Part shown: positions 46,553-58,753 of the stretch, piece after piece | How positions within the stretch are numbered: the first letter of the stretch is position 1 | How the letters are laid out: every line of letters begins with the position of its first letter | Assembly (NCBI GenBank): GCA_965644295.1 | Contig: CBFFRP010000146.1 | Coordinates: forward strand, 558,001 to 622,000 | Length of the DNA: 64,000 bases | Origin: Paraphysomonas bandaiensis | Lineage: Eukaryota > Chrysophyceae | Reading direction: 5' to 3' | Program-made: the position numbers and the translations under genes | The notes under the pieces: model-generated | Told to the model about the DNA's origin: nothing | What the model saw: the letters and a program-made list of their open reading frames with translations, nothing else | Databases searched by the model: none

Positions 46553-47968
46553 ATGAGCCAAGTTGCCACCAATGGGGCGGACTTCCCTAGTTTGGAGTTC
46601 TTTAGGTCAGGCTTGGGTCTGCCTCAAGAAATTGAGTCAGATAATTCATCAACAGACTCCAGTGACTATCCGTCACTCGAGTTCTTTCGATCGGGTCTGG
46701 GTATGAGAGGAGACGAGTCTCTTGATAACGCCTCTCGCGACTATCAGGAATCATTTAAGAAGTGTGCTGAGGAGCTCAAACATGCAGCTGACTATAAAAG
46801 CAAAGTCATTGCAGCCAGAAATGCAGTGAAGTGGGCTGTTGACTTCTTCGGAGAGAGTTTGGTCATGAGCACCTCGTTTGGCATTCAATCTGCAGTGCTG
46901 TTGCATCTCGCGACCAGCGTTAAGAATGGCATTCCCACAGTCTGGATTGACACCGGATATCTACCTCCGGAGACATACCATTATGCTCTTCACCTTAAAG
47001 AGATGCTACAGCTCAACCTGAAAGTCTACCAATCAGATATGACCCCCTCACACATGGAGGCACTGCATGGACGACTCTGGGAGAGTGAAAGTGCTGAAGA
47101 CCGTCGTTTGTACGGACTTATTCGGAAAGTGTTGCCAATGAAGAAGGCCATGCAGGAATTAAACGTTAGATGTTTGATGGTGGGCTTGCGTCGTGGACAA
47201 ACCGACCATCGGGCTCGATTGTCTATGCTTGAGGACACAGGTGAAGATGGGTGTAAGCTCTACCCACTTCTCAACTGGACCCCAGAAGATGTAGCGCAAT
47301 ACTTCGCGGAAAACTCACTTCCACCTCATCCGCTTTCTCTACAGGGATACACAACGGTTGGGGACGCACACTCCAGCAGACCAAGGACGGAGTCCGACCG
47401 CAGCGATAGAGATACTCGTTTTGGGGGCACTGGACAACAAGAGTGTGGGCTACACACTGAGGTTGGAAGCATCCAAGAGTTTGCTAGTCTTGCTGAAGGA
47501 GCACTTAAGAGCGCAATTTCAAATATTCCTTTGCCGCCCATGCCGCACACCCCATCTGATAGCATCTATACTGTCTATGGGCGTGTCAATTGCAAATATT
47601 GCCGAGCGAGCAAAGCATTGTTACAATCTCGGGGGCTAGATTTCGAAGATGTGACAGTGTTGAGAGAGCAGGATCGTGGCAACCTTCCATCAACTGGTGT
47701 GATGACTGATCTTTCCTCTCTTGTGGCGGAAGTGCGTCGCGCTCGACAAGACCATACTTACAGCGTCACCACTGTTCCACAAGTGTTCCACAAGGGCCAG
47801 CATATTGGTGGGTACACAGAGCTCTGTCAGAGTCTTGAAGTATCTGACGCAGAAAGGGAGGAGCGCTTGGCTACAGCTAGCAACCCTAGCGCTACAAATG
47901 ACGCCACATCCAGAACTAGCGAGAGCGCATCAGTTGAGATTAGTAGCGACAGTGGGGGAGAGGAGTAA
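46553..47968 (+). CDS. PAPS reductase fused to C-terminal glutaredoxin, 471 aa
   Basis: Intronless. The first ATG at 46553 (MSQVATNG) was chosen; the frame extends upstream only without an ATG. Residues about 10-60 hold a duplicated motif, FPSLEFFRSGLG and YPSLEFFRSGLG. The reductase domain shows STSFGIQSAVLLHL, DTGYLPPETY, GLRRGQTDHRA, YPLLNWTPEDV and the catalytic ECGLHT. The paired cysteines of Fe-S APS reductases are absent, so PAPS is the likelier substrate, giving sulfite. Residues about 365-455 are a glutaredoxin domain (NCKYCRA active site, TTVPQVFH, IGGYTEL), the probable electron donor in cis. Plant APS reductases have a similar C-terminal fusion. No plastid-type leader is evident. 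Part of assimilatory sulfate reduction. Confidence 0.9.
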   Translation: MSQVATNGADFPSLEFFRSGLGLPQEIESDNSSTDSSDYPSLEFFRSGLGMRGDESLDNASRDYQESFKKCAEELKHAADYKSKVIAARNAVKWAVDFFGESLVMSTSFGIQSAVLLHLATSVKNGIPTVWIDTGYLPPETYHYALHLKEMLQLNLKVYQSDMTPSHMEALHGRLWESESAEDRRLYGLIRKVLPMKKAMQELNVRCLMVGLRRGQTDHRARLSMLEDTGEDGCKLYPLLNWTPEDVAQYFAENSLPPHPLSLQGYTTVGDAHSSRPRTESDRSDRDTRFGGTGQQECGLHTEVGSIQEFASLAEGALKSAISNIPLPPMPHTPSDSIYTVYGRVNCKYCRASKALLQSRGLDFEDVTVLREQDRGNLPSTGVMTDLSSLVAEVRRARQDHTYSVTTVPQVFHKGQHIGGYTELCQSLEVSDAEREERLATASNPSATNDATSRTSESASVEISSDSGGEE

Positions 47969-49016
47969 CCCACTTCCTCTCTTTATCTATCTACAATAAT
48001 ATTCGAACTGGAATCTGCTCGAACTGACTTATCTAATCACAGTTCAAGTCCTTTTTACAAATGTGTGGCTGCAGCTGTACAATTTTGATAGTGTTTTCTT
48101 GTATTCTAAATAGCATCTGTGGCATGTTGAAGTCGTGTTTGATATAATGGTTGCCTTGCCTTGTAGTTGGCACGGCAGTGTATTATATAATGTACAAAGA
48201 CGTCTTACTCGTAGATGGCATGATGAAAAGCAGCCGTAATGTAATATACATGATAATATCTATATAATGCAAAGTGATATAATAATATTAACGGCAATTT
48301 AGTATTTTACATCATGTTTTAATTTTGAATTCGTGAATATATTGAATAATGGGTTATGGATGCACACATGCTGAAGTGTAGCGAATACGTGAGGCACTGG
48401 GGTTTACAAGTTACTTATTGTTTATAGTGAACTCAATAAATGAATGATGTAGAGTGGGGATTAAAGAGTTCAACAACCTTCAAGTGCAATTCACTAGTAA
48501 GGTCCACCAACCACCAAAGATTGCATGACTAATGAGTCGCATAACCAGCATTCCATCCATACTCCCTTCATCGGATGAAGTTCATCCAACTATTAAAACG
48601 TAATAGCCTTCAATTCTATTGCTTTTTCGAATCACATTCTGAACTACAATGTTATCTGTTATCACAAGATGCCCATTTGCACCCAGCAACTTCAAGGTGT
48701 CTAGATGTCATTCGCTTGCGAAAACTAGTCAACAGTTTTAGCTCCCTGCTGAATAATAATTAAAGTGCTATACACATGCTTCGTAGAACGATATCGTGTT
48801 GACAGTTTTGTGAGTGCTTTCTTGCACTTTTGGTTGTCTGTCTGTTAGTGAAAGAATAGGTTTATAAATCTATAGAATACATTGGGGATTAACCCGAGCG
48901 ATATTGGCAACCAAGACCTAACACCCCCCACCCCCCTTCTGTTTACTGAATAAAAGTATGATATTATTTACCAACGCAAGGCCCATACACTGTAACCAAA
49001 GAGCATGTAGCCGTAT
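47969..49016. other. Intergenic, no gene seen
   Basis: About 1 kb of 3' flanks between convergent genes, with a C-rich tract at 48923-48937. Confidence 0.5.
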
Positions 49017-50676
49017 TTAACCCACAAGTATAATACTGTTCTGTACAGTAACGGAGTTGCCACTGAGGAATACCCTGTCGCCTTCACATCTGACACGCAC
49101 CCAACCACCACGCTGTGACTGCTGAAATCCCACCAAACTGCACAACTATTAGTACAATAAGGCATTGAGACAGTACAATACTTCACCTGCTACATGCAAA
49201 CTTCTGACTCCAGTAGGGAGCGAGCGTGCAATGTGCGCTACCAGTTACTGGATCCTCGTTGATGCCGTATCTGTCAACAAGGTGATATTCATAGAAAAAA
49301 TAAATAAATGACGTACCGTGGGAAAAATCCCCTCGATATAAAGTCCACTTCTGGCTCATCCTCGTACTTAGTGTTGTCTCCATCTACAGCGCATACTCTC
49401 CTCAATGGCCCGCAGCAAGTAACCAATACTCCTCTTGTGTGCACGGACGCAACTTTATGAAAGTCGATCCCGCCGGACTTCAGGGAAGGAATGGCTCTGA
49501 ACGCACTGGGTGTCACCTCGATCACCAAGTCATCCACAGCTCGCCCAGTATATAGGACATCTACAGGGTTTATACCCAGCCCCTCACAGAGCAGCGCTGT
49601 TTCCAGTACCACGCTCTCAAGAGGAGGTGATGACGGGAAATCCAGCTCAACTAGCCAATCAGAATTATTTGTTCCAGAAAAGATTCGACGTGCAATGAGC
49701 TCTCCTCTATACTTGGAGCGAAAACAGATAGTATCAATGGGGTTCGACTTTTCGCTGCCAACGATGCCCTTCTCAAAGAGAACATGGGCTGTGGAAAGAG
49801 TCGCGTGACCGCAGAGCTCAACCTCCACTGTCGGTGTAAACCTTATAGTAGCAGATGTTAGCAGATGTAATACATAGAATCCACCACAAGAAAACATACC
49901 ATCTGAGGTCATATACAGCCATTGCAGGCGCACGAGGGTCATCCAATACTGGCCGAATAAAAGCTGTCTCAGCTAGGTTATTCTCAGAGGCCATGTTTTG
50001 CATCCATTCGTCAGAGCCCATTCCTAACACCACAGCGGCAGGGTTTCCTCTGAAAGGCTCCGTAGTGAAGGCATCAACCTGATATTGTCGCAGAAGCCGG
50101 CTGTGGGATAAGTCATGAGCCATTTCATACCACGGATCCTATCCCCATCAATACATTATACACGGAAAATATATATTAATAGCCTACCTCGCCATGAACG
50201 ACGTCGGACAGCCCCACAAATGAGAATCCACATGAGATATAAAACTTTACCAATTGGATCTTGCATAAAAGCAACACTTTCGTTACACTTTTCATGTGTT
50301 TTATTTTTTCCAAATAAGACTTAAGCATAAATGTTGCATTCCCCATTCTTCTATAGGAAGATTGAACAGTGACTGAATGCACAACTAGTGTGGACCCCTC
50401 CGGCTCATGTCTCTCAAATGATTCGTGTGTTATAACCGGACTGGTCGTACAGGTGCCATTCACATATCCGATAATATCACCATTATTCTTATCTTCATAC
50501 ACATAAAAGAAATCACTTGCTTCTTTTTGTCGCATAACTATTCCTTCAAGTGGGGCTTTTTCATCGGCTGGAAAGCTGTCCGCTTCGATCTCATATATAC
50601 GGCCTGTATCTTCGTACTTTGCTAGTCGTAATGACTGGGCAGCTAGTACTTCCTCTCTGTATGTGAGTAGTGACAT
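49017..50676 (-). CDS. Fusion: serotonin-N-acetyltransferase-like GNAT + PhzF-like domain, 485 aa
   Basis: Exons 50676-50188, 50138-49900, 49841-49317, 49270-49187 and 49137-49017. Residues 1-175 are a GNAT of the arylalkylamine/serotonin N-acetyltransferase type: SFPADEKAPLEGIVMRQ, EGSTLVVHSVTV, RRMGNATFML (acetyl-CoA loop), KFYISCGF and VVHGEDPWYEM. Without a stop the frame continues into a PhzF domain: YQVDAFTTEPFRGNPAAVVL, ENNLAETAF (catalytic-Glu position), VELCGHATL, INEDPVTGSAHCTLAPYW, and QQSQRGGWVRVRCEGDRV. The joint lies in exon 2 (50138-49900): GAT CCG TGG TAT GAA ATG GCT codes the GNAT end and continues directly. GNAT acetylates arylalkylamines; PhzF proteins are isomerases or epimerases. 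Substrate link unknown. A separate PhzF start at 50123 is possible. Confidence 0.88.
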
Positions 50677-51222
50677 ATCTTCTGGGTGTGTTGAAACAGG
50701 GTTATAGAATATGATTGCAATGAGAAGTGTTGCATATGATATATGGATGATCTATTCTCTACAGTCTACAGCAGTACAGCACTGCATACCGCAACTACAC
50801 ACATACACATACACATAGCTAAGGAGCGTGTTCTTATAGATAGGAGACAGAACAATACACAAGTGGACATATGGTACAGCAGTACAAGATGTGCAGTAGT
50901 ACGAGTATACTGTACTCTGTACTTGGATAGGATGCCACATCTAGACATTAGAATACACAAGTACACACATCGATGCAGGAATACACTGTATTCCTAGTCG
51001 ACATTTGAATTTCGGATTCAAACCACTCGATGGATTATCAATCCAGTGACTCCACAGGCGCATCATCACATCACAATCCACTCCTCGTCACGACATATTA
51101 ACTATATACAGAATAAACCATTTGTGCTCTCTCAAGCTTGTATATTCAGCTCACCAGTGACACTTGTATCCTGCATCGATTCTCTTCACAACCACAGAGT
51201 TCTTCCTTTTCGATATATTAAC
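50677..51222. promoter_or_regulatory. Divergent upstream region (GNAT-PhzF / deoxynucleoside kinase)
   Basis: 546 bp with ACACAT microsatellite near 50795-50817; no gene. Confidence 0.35.
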
Positions 51223-52355
51223 ATGGCGGACTATGCAATTAACTATAACTTCGAAGGACGGACCCTCTCTGTTGCTCCAGTAGGATTGATGTATCGGATT
51301 CTGAGCATAACTGTTAATAGCAAAAAACTATGCAAATCTGACATTAAATACCTGCTCTCTCTATCTCAAGATAATGGTGATTCCAGAGCATCAGTAACAA
51401 CCCCAACAAAGCCATCCAGGCGCGAGTGCCCCAAAAATTTTCCATCCCCTGTTTCGATCACATGTGATCCACATGAGTATGAAAGAGAAACAGATAAAAT
51501 TGATATTGAGTTATGCAGTGAAGAAGCCATAAATAGTCTTCGTCAGATGGTATTTACTTGTGATTTTAATATCACTCCCGTGGAGGATCATAAGCCTATA
51601 TTAATAAGTATTGAGGGAAATATTGGGGCAGGTACTTGAGATTTACACTTATGTTTTGGTCTAAGTTATAGCTCTGTTAGGCAAGTCGACACTCCTGAAG
51701 AAGCTGAGAGTGGAGTTCCCTCACTGGACTTTTATTGATGAGCCTGTGGATACATGGACGAAATTACGAAATGATAAAGGAAACCTACTCGAGGTGCATT
51801 GTTCATATTGACAATTTAATATTTTTAGCGATATATTGCAGAACTTTTATCAAGATCAAGATCGGTGGGCATACACTTTCCAGAACTGCTCTATCCTTAG
51901 TCGATTCCAGCTTATTGAGAGCGCCATTGCTGAAAACCGTGATAAGTGTCCCGGGCGGCATGTGTATGTTACAGAGCGTAGTCTAGGCACTGACTACCAT
52001 GTTTTTACGAAAATGCTCAGGGATGATGGAAAGGTATATATCGTGTCATTGTATTTGTTGTGTTCTCTAATGCAAGATGCAGCTGGATTGTCACGAATAC
52101 ATGCTCTATGAGCAATGGCTTGCCCACCTCAGTGCGACTTGCACCCCTCTATCAGGTCTTATTTTTGTAGACACGCCACCCGAGGTATGCTCTGATCGTA
52201 TTAGGCACCGCAATCGGGATGGTGAAGATGGCATTCCTCTATCGTACCTTCAACAACTGGAAGACTTCCAGAGCAGATGGATTAATTCATCCGATATTCC
52301 AGTACTCAGAACCTGTTCCGTTGAGGACATCGCAGAATTCGTGGAATCATTGTAA
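51223..52355 (+). CDS. Deoxynucleoside kinase, 330 aa, four exons
   Basis: Exons 51223-51631, 51681-51793, 51842-52033 and 52077-52355. The catalytic core begins about residue 128: ISIEGNIGAGKST P-loop (split by intron 1), FIDEPVDTW, NFYQDQDRWAYTFQ, VTERSLGTDYHVF, and the LID-type arginine motif RIRHRNRDGEDG. This is the dCK/dGK/TK2-type family that phosphorylates deoxynucleosides to dNMPs in the salvage pathway. The first 125 residues are an unusual extension (NYNFEGRTLSVAPVGLMY...) with no recognised domain and no clear targeting signal. Specificity cannot be told from the sequence. The third exon was fixed by restoring the usual NLLE-NFYQD junction. Confidence 0.9.
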
Positions 52356-52811
52356 CAAGGGATATGTCTCCAATGACGGCATTACTGCAAAGTAGGATTT
52401 CTTCAAAGAAGAATGCCGGCTGTGTATAGCTGCATTCTGTTTGTATTTCGTTAGACAGTACTTCCTTTCGATTACTGTATCTATGTTGTTAGTGTTAATG
52501 AATACTATATTATTAATAATTTATTGCCCTCAGTATAAAATGTATCGTGTGGTCCCTGTAATGGACATTTCTTCTCAGTACTCTTTATATGCGTACTATG
52601 AAGACAAATGTTGCATTCAAGCGCTGTGCTAAACTGCTACTTCCCAATGTGTTAAGGCATATTACATTCAAGATGGCATAAGGAAATCAACATGATTGAA
52701 TCTGGAGAGTGATGAATACTCCTTAAGATTTTGGCTACTACTACATCTCTTTCGCAAACAACATACACTCCATATCACTATTTAACAATATCAGATTGAC
52801 TATGAATGAGA
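52356..52811. other. Intergenic between convergent genes
   Basis: 456 bp; no gene seen. Confidence 0.5.
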
Positions 52812-54059
52812 TTAGCTGCTCCTCTCCTGTAATTGGGACTCCAATTGCTGAATTCGCTCCGCACTGCTGATTCTCTCTTGTAATGTAGCATCGTGTGCCT
52901 GTTTAGCCAAATCTGCAACCATTGTTAGCGCTGTTTTCAATGAGGCAATTTCTTCTGCTGCAGCGTCTCCACTCTTATCATCACACTGGGAGGATTCTGA
53001 CTGTTGAACATGCACTGATGCTGCGAGTTTACATATATCGGTCAGCTTGGATGATATATCTCCCTGTGAAATAGTCAAACAAAGAGGCGACATTGACAGA
53101 ACGCAACACTCACAAGTGCATTTTCAAGTTTTTCCACTCTACCAACTAGACCTCCTCCATCATGCAATGAAGTGGTAGATTCTAATTTCTCCATTCGAGC
53201 CTCAAGCCTGATAACAAACAGTATAAACACCGAATACTAGCGGTCACGATCTCTCACCGCAATAGACGTTCACTATCACCAGCCACCGCATTGCCACTAG
53301 TGCTTCCCATCTGAAAGTTATCGCATGTCAGAATACAAGAACGAAAATATGTACGCATACCGCAGTAGCCAGGCGTGTTGTGAGACTTTCCAACGGGCGA
53401 CGGCCGTTCTCACAACTCTCACATGTTGCCAAAGCTCGATCAAGCCTCTCCAAGAAAAGTATGTCTTTGCTTTCAATGGAACCGTTAGTCTGCACCGGTG
53501 TGTTTTCTGTCTCTGCCATCCAACTCTTGGTTGGCTTCTCTGGTGTAGAATCCTTGCGGGGAGTGGATCGGACAGGCTGTGATGACGAGGCACTTCGACC
53601 AACAGATCTCCTGGGTGAACGTTGTGAGGTAGCGCTAGTCGTAGTACTAGACGTAGCAGTAGCAGCAGATGTATCGTTTTCAACAAAGCAATTCGCTGGT
53701 CTAACAAAAACACCATATTTCGGTGCACAGGTAAAGTATCGGTGTCCCTGCACGCTACCATCATTACGACCAAGTTCCTCTGTCAATTCTACCCCAACCC
53801 ATTTACCATCACTGAATAGGGTACTTCCAAAGTATCTAACAGATCCCCATGTCTGCAGCCCATGCAAAAATACCCTGTCTCCAACAGAGATCTTGTTGTC
53901 AGCGCCTCGAGTAATAGAAGGTCCCGAACTGGATGAAACATTTAGACTGCTTCGCCGAGCAGCTGCAGCGAGTGTACTGCTATCACTTCTAGCCACAAGC
54001 ATCGACGAACGTCCTATAACACTTTTCTTTTTCGGAGATCCAGCTGCACGACTTTTCAT
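52812..54059 (-). CDS. CAP-Gly and coiled-coil microtubule-binding protein, 365 aa
   Basis: Exons 54059-53361, 53310-53258, 53207-53114 and 53063-52812. Residues about 1-50 are basic and Ser-rich. Residues about 55-125 are a CAP-Gly domain: [40 protein letters not shown] (the conserved GKNDG-type loop, here GRNDG) and KYGVFVRP. Then comes a Ser/Thr/Arg-rich linker and, from about residue 205, coiled-coil segments to the end. CAP-Gly domains bind EB proteins and tubulin tails; the layout resembles CLIP/dynactin-p150-type plus-end proteins but is much shorter. No specific orthologue assigned. Divergent from the Rab8-like gene. Confidence 0.87.
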
Positions 54060-54621
54060 TGGACAATAATAATTATTATAAGATAAATACAAAACCCGTG
54101 CACAGTATAGCCTCCAGAATATATAGAATGAATGCAATGAGTAATATCCAGGTAATGAATGTGTGGAATGATAATGAATTGTAAGTAGTCTAAAACGAGC
54201 TCTCACAAATGCTTGCTTGATACATTCATTCTGTATTAGGTTCAGTTAATCTATTTGCTATGCGAGCAAGTGCATATAACAACAATCACATCTATCTGAC
54301 AGTTGATCATTCACCAGCAGCACTACAATGAGTTTTGACAGTTGAAAAAATATATATGAAATCCAACAAAAACACACGCTAAAACATCTGTTCTCTATCA
54401 AAACTGAAAATATGTGCCCAGTCAAGATCCCATCTATCACCTACAAGTAGTTTTTATAGTGCTCTAGTCATATAGTCGTATAGTCGTATAGTCGTATCGT
54501 GTATCGTACTGTACTGATAATTCCCAACCCCTGCGACTATAATCTCAATATTTGCATCACTTACTGTCAATTGTTTACTAGGAGGAGTGGATATATTAAT
54601 TATATCCTTCAGTGAATAATT
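54060..54621. promoter_or_regulatory. Divergent upstream region with short tandem repeat
   Basis: 562 bp between the CAP-Gly and Rab genes. At 54472-54497 the octamer TAGTCGTA repeats three times in tandem. No gene. Confidence 0.45.
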
Positions 54622-55439
<818 letters not shown>

Positions 55440-56270
55440 TGTTTCAACCTGCAGTGCTAATCGGTTAAGTTCTTCCTGTTTAGTAATGAATGTATCCAAT
55501 AGCATGTAGTTGTAGCGGATTCTATTTTCTTGCTGTTAGGTAAATACATCCTGGTTTTGGTGGTGCCCGCGAGAGTTAATGGTAGGCAAAAGTACATTGA
55601 AAATCAGTTGCAGCCAGCTGCCTTGATTGGAAGGATTTTGTCTAGATAATGAAGTCATATTTGTTACATGTTTTTCAGTTGTTTTTCACGTACATATTAC
55701 ACACTGCCATATAAACATATTCTCTAGAAGTATTGTATTTGATACTGTGGCTTGTACAGAACGTTTGATGTTGTACTATTGTATTGTATATGATATAACT
55801 CAAAATGAATGTCCATCAATAGTATGGCCAGTTTAAACTTCCAGTGCTATTGAAATAACAAGATTAGGGTTAATAGTGTGTCGTTGGTATTACTTGGTAA
55901 TAATATACAAATAGAGAGTCCCACCATGACTTGCTTTTTACCTATGTAATAATACCTGTAAATAGTTAAAGTAGAGGGTGGAGTACAAAGTAATGCTAAT
56001 CACAATATCACAAGTACAACTCTTTTCTTGTCGATCGCATCAATCTAATTGCAATACATCAATACTACGTAGCAGATATTCGTATGATGCTATATATCTA
56101 TATAGTATATATTATATAATATATTGAAACGAGTTAATAGTGTGTAATAGTTGAAAGGTGAAATCAACTCATAGGTGCAACGGGAGGATGTAGTTACAAA
56201 GGAAGTAAATTAAGTTACTGATTACTGATGTGTGACTGTGTAATATATAGAAGTGCTTGGTGAACCCCCA

Positions 56271-56713
56271 ACAAAGTCAGACTCGAACCTTTTCGATGTA
56301 TGTGTTCTGGGGGTAAGTACCGGAGATACTTCTCCAGGAAACTAACGTGAGCCGCATATTATATAGTTAGGAGATATTTTTCTGCCCACTCATATAATAG
56401 TCAAATGCTTGTGTGGTACAAGGGACACTAACACAAGTGTCACTTGTGTAGGCGTCTTTGGGCCTTGGTGAATAAACAGGCATCGGGGAATGGGCCCATC
56501 TCGAGAGCATCCAGTGCATTTGCCTGCCTGATGCAGTCAATCATCCCGGCTCAAAAGTCCTGAAGTCAGCAGATGTCAGGTATATCAACGTTCTGCTTAC
56601 TCACTGTGTTTTAGCTTTGAGCGTTAGAGCGAAAGTGGTTGAACCTTGGTGCTTGCGGCAACGCAGAAGCAGCTCTCGTAGTGCTAAATCGTAGGATATC
56701 AGAGTTAAGTACT
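56271..56713. repeat. Dispersed repeat family, copy B
   Basis: About 440 bp; the longest copy. Shares with copies A and C the blocks AACAAAGTC, GAAACTAACGTGAGCCGCAT, the hairpin ACACAAGTGTCACTTGTGT, TCTTTGGGCC, GAGCGAAAGTGGTTG and ACCTTGGTGCTTGCGGC. Confidence 0.85.
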
Positions 56714-57254
56714 GCCTCTTAAGCGGGTATTGCGAATAAGATATTCACTACTCTAGTGACTGGTGAGCCTATGATGAACAGGTGTTTCCGAGAACAGATG
56801 TTCACTAGATATTTAGTGAAATTTACATGAAATTTTGTGAAGTGTTTAGATTAATTCTTTCTTGAAAGGTTTAGGTGTAGAACAAGGTTAACTTCAGCGT
56901 AATGTCCAATTCAAACATGGCAATTGGTGTGAGGGATCCAACAATAGTAATTATTATCAACATCAACATTTCAAGGGGACTAGAAGTCATAGGAACTCAG
57001 TCATAGAACACTTAGCTCTACTAAATATCCTAAAACAACCAGCTAACAACATCTTATTCCGTTCAAACTCAATCCATCAACCACTATACGGAATATGCTC
57101 GGAAACATTAGCATGTTTGGTTCCATATTAATACAACACTAAAGCACAAAGTACAGTAGTCACTATAGAATAGCCAGGACTTTACATATCGTCCCGCGCT
57201 CAAATTTTAAATTGTAGCTTATCCTCATGACGTTGAAAACTTAATGTTAGATTG

Positions 57255-57375
57255 TATATATAGCTATTAGTAGCTTGCTTGCTGTAAGAAAAAATAGGTT
57301 TTCCCTGATTAAAATTAAGAAAACATATGAAAAGTTATATAGTTTCAAATAAATGGTATACTTAGGGAATAGCGA
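57255..57375. repeat. Short repeat, inverted partner at about 43782-43895
   Basis: TATAGCTATTAGTAGCTTGC...ATAGGTTTTCCC...TTAGGGAAT aligns with the reverse complement of 43895-43782 (TATAGCTATATGCAGCTTGC...ATAGGTTTTTCCC...TTAGGGAAT). No coding capacity. Confidence 0.6.
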
Positions 57376-57548
57376 CTTCACAATCAACTGAAATAACTTG
57401 ATGCCACTGCTGTTATATTAGGATTCACCTTTATATATAAGATAATATATTATATGAAATATGTCGATAAATAAAATATATTATCATGAACTGAATTTAT
57501 GGAAGTATCTGTTGAAGATACTTAATCATCACAATGATCATCATCCCT

Positions 57549-57922
57549 CAACAAAGTCATCCCTTTTCGTGGTGTTCTGGGGGATAAGTACCGGAGAGAT
57601 TCTCTCTGGGAAACTAACGTGAGCCGCAAACATAGTCAGCAGATATTTTTTTCCCACTCATAGCCTAATGCTTGTGTGGTACAAGTGACACTAACACAAG
57701 TGTCACTTGTGTAGACGTCTTTGGGCCCTGACGAATAAACAGGCATCCGGAATGGGCCCGCTCAAGGGCATCCGTGGCAGGGGGTATTGGGCTGCCTGCT
57801 AAAGTCAAGCATCCGGGATGTTCACCTTAATAACTCAGAGCGGAAGTGGTCGCACCTTGGTGCTTGCGGCGACGCACAAGCAGCTTCCGTAGCGTTAAAT
57901 AGTAGGATAAAAAGTGTGTACT
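57549..57922. repeat. Dispersed repeat family, copy C
   Basis: About 375 bp, same orientation as copy B and lacking part of the region after GGGCCC. The hairpin ACACAAGTGTCACTTGTGT and the CGTGAGCCGCA block are conserved. Confidence 0.85.
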
Positions 57923-58753
57923 GATTAGTTACAGGTAGAGGTCTCACTAGTTTGTCTAGCATTCATCTAGCTACTAAGTTGGTGCAGGTTTTTAACGCCT
58001 ATAAGATTTTCAATATATGATAGTCATACCCTTAGTTCTAACTATTCCGTTTTGTGTGGCTCTGCGTTATTATTCACTTTTCTACATTACTGTGTTAATC
58101 ACTTAAGACAACATTCTTCTTACTATTACTAAGCTTAAGTCAAATTGCCCTTAACCACCTATACAGCATCAGATGTGACACTTAAACTCTCCTGATATAT
58201 TCTTGAATTTGTTTCGAAGTCCTGGTTATGAAGATAGATAGCTTGCACTGACATCATTATGATCTTCTACAGGTGACGAAGGTTGGAATATAACTTTGAG
58301 TGTTTGATGATCAGCTTTGGATGGTGACTCATGATTGTGGTTTCTCTACAGTTGTCATATATACTGAAATCACATACATATGATGACAGTCAATATCATT
58401 GAAGTTGAGTTTCTATGAAACCGAATATTGAAGTTGAATGTTTATATTTGCCCCGTGCTGATATGAGCCCTCTGTTAAACCCAAATCAGGTCAAAAAGCT
58501 TATTTTGAGAAAATTTGGATAAAAATAAATTATTAATCATTAAATTATCAAAGAAAAACTCACTACATTTCACATTACAAATTCTCCAATGAAAATATCT
58601 TAGTTTGCAACTCACCCAGTGCTATCGCGACAATATGCTTGCTTCAAGCCTATTTAGAGGCGCCAATAGGCACTATGATAGACGAATAAAGGGCAAAAAA
58701 ATTTAAAACACCATATGACTGGAACGTCACTTCATCAGTCAATTCATAACGTC

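Larger units (their letters stand above)
55440..58753. other. Gene-free 3.3-kb stretch with dispersed repeats
   Basis: Holds two copies of the dispersed repeat in the same orientation (below), a block inverted relative to 43.8 kb, and a block near 58445-58540 resembling 26380-26460. Apart from these I see no coding signal. Confidence 0.6.

Noticed and set aside
56271-56300. Complement reads GGTTCGAGTC, like a tRNA B box, suggesting a tRNA-derived SINE
   Set aside because: The motif is not conserved in copies A and C, the flanking bases do not form a T stem, and no A box is seen at a suitable distance.
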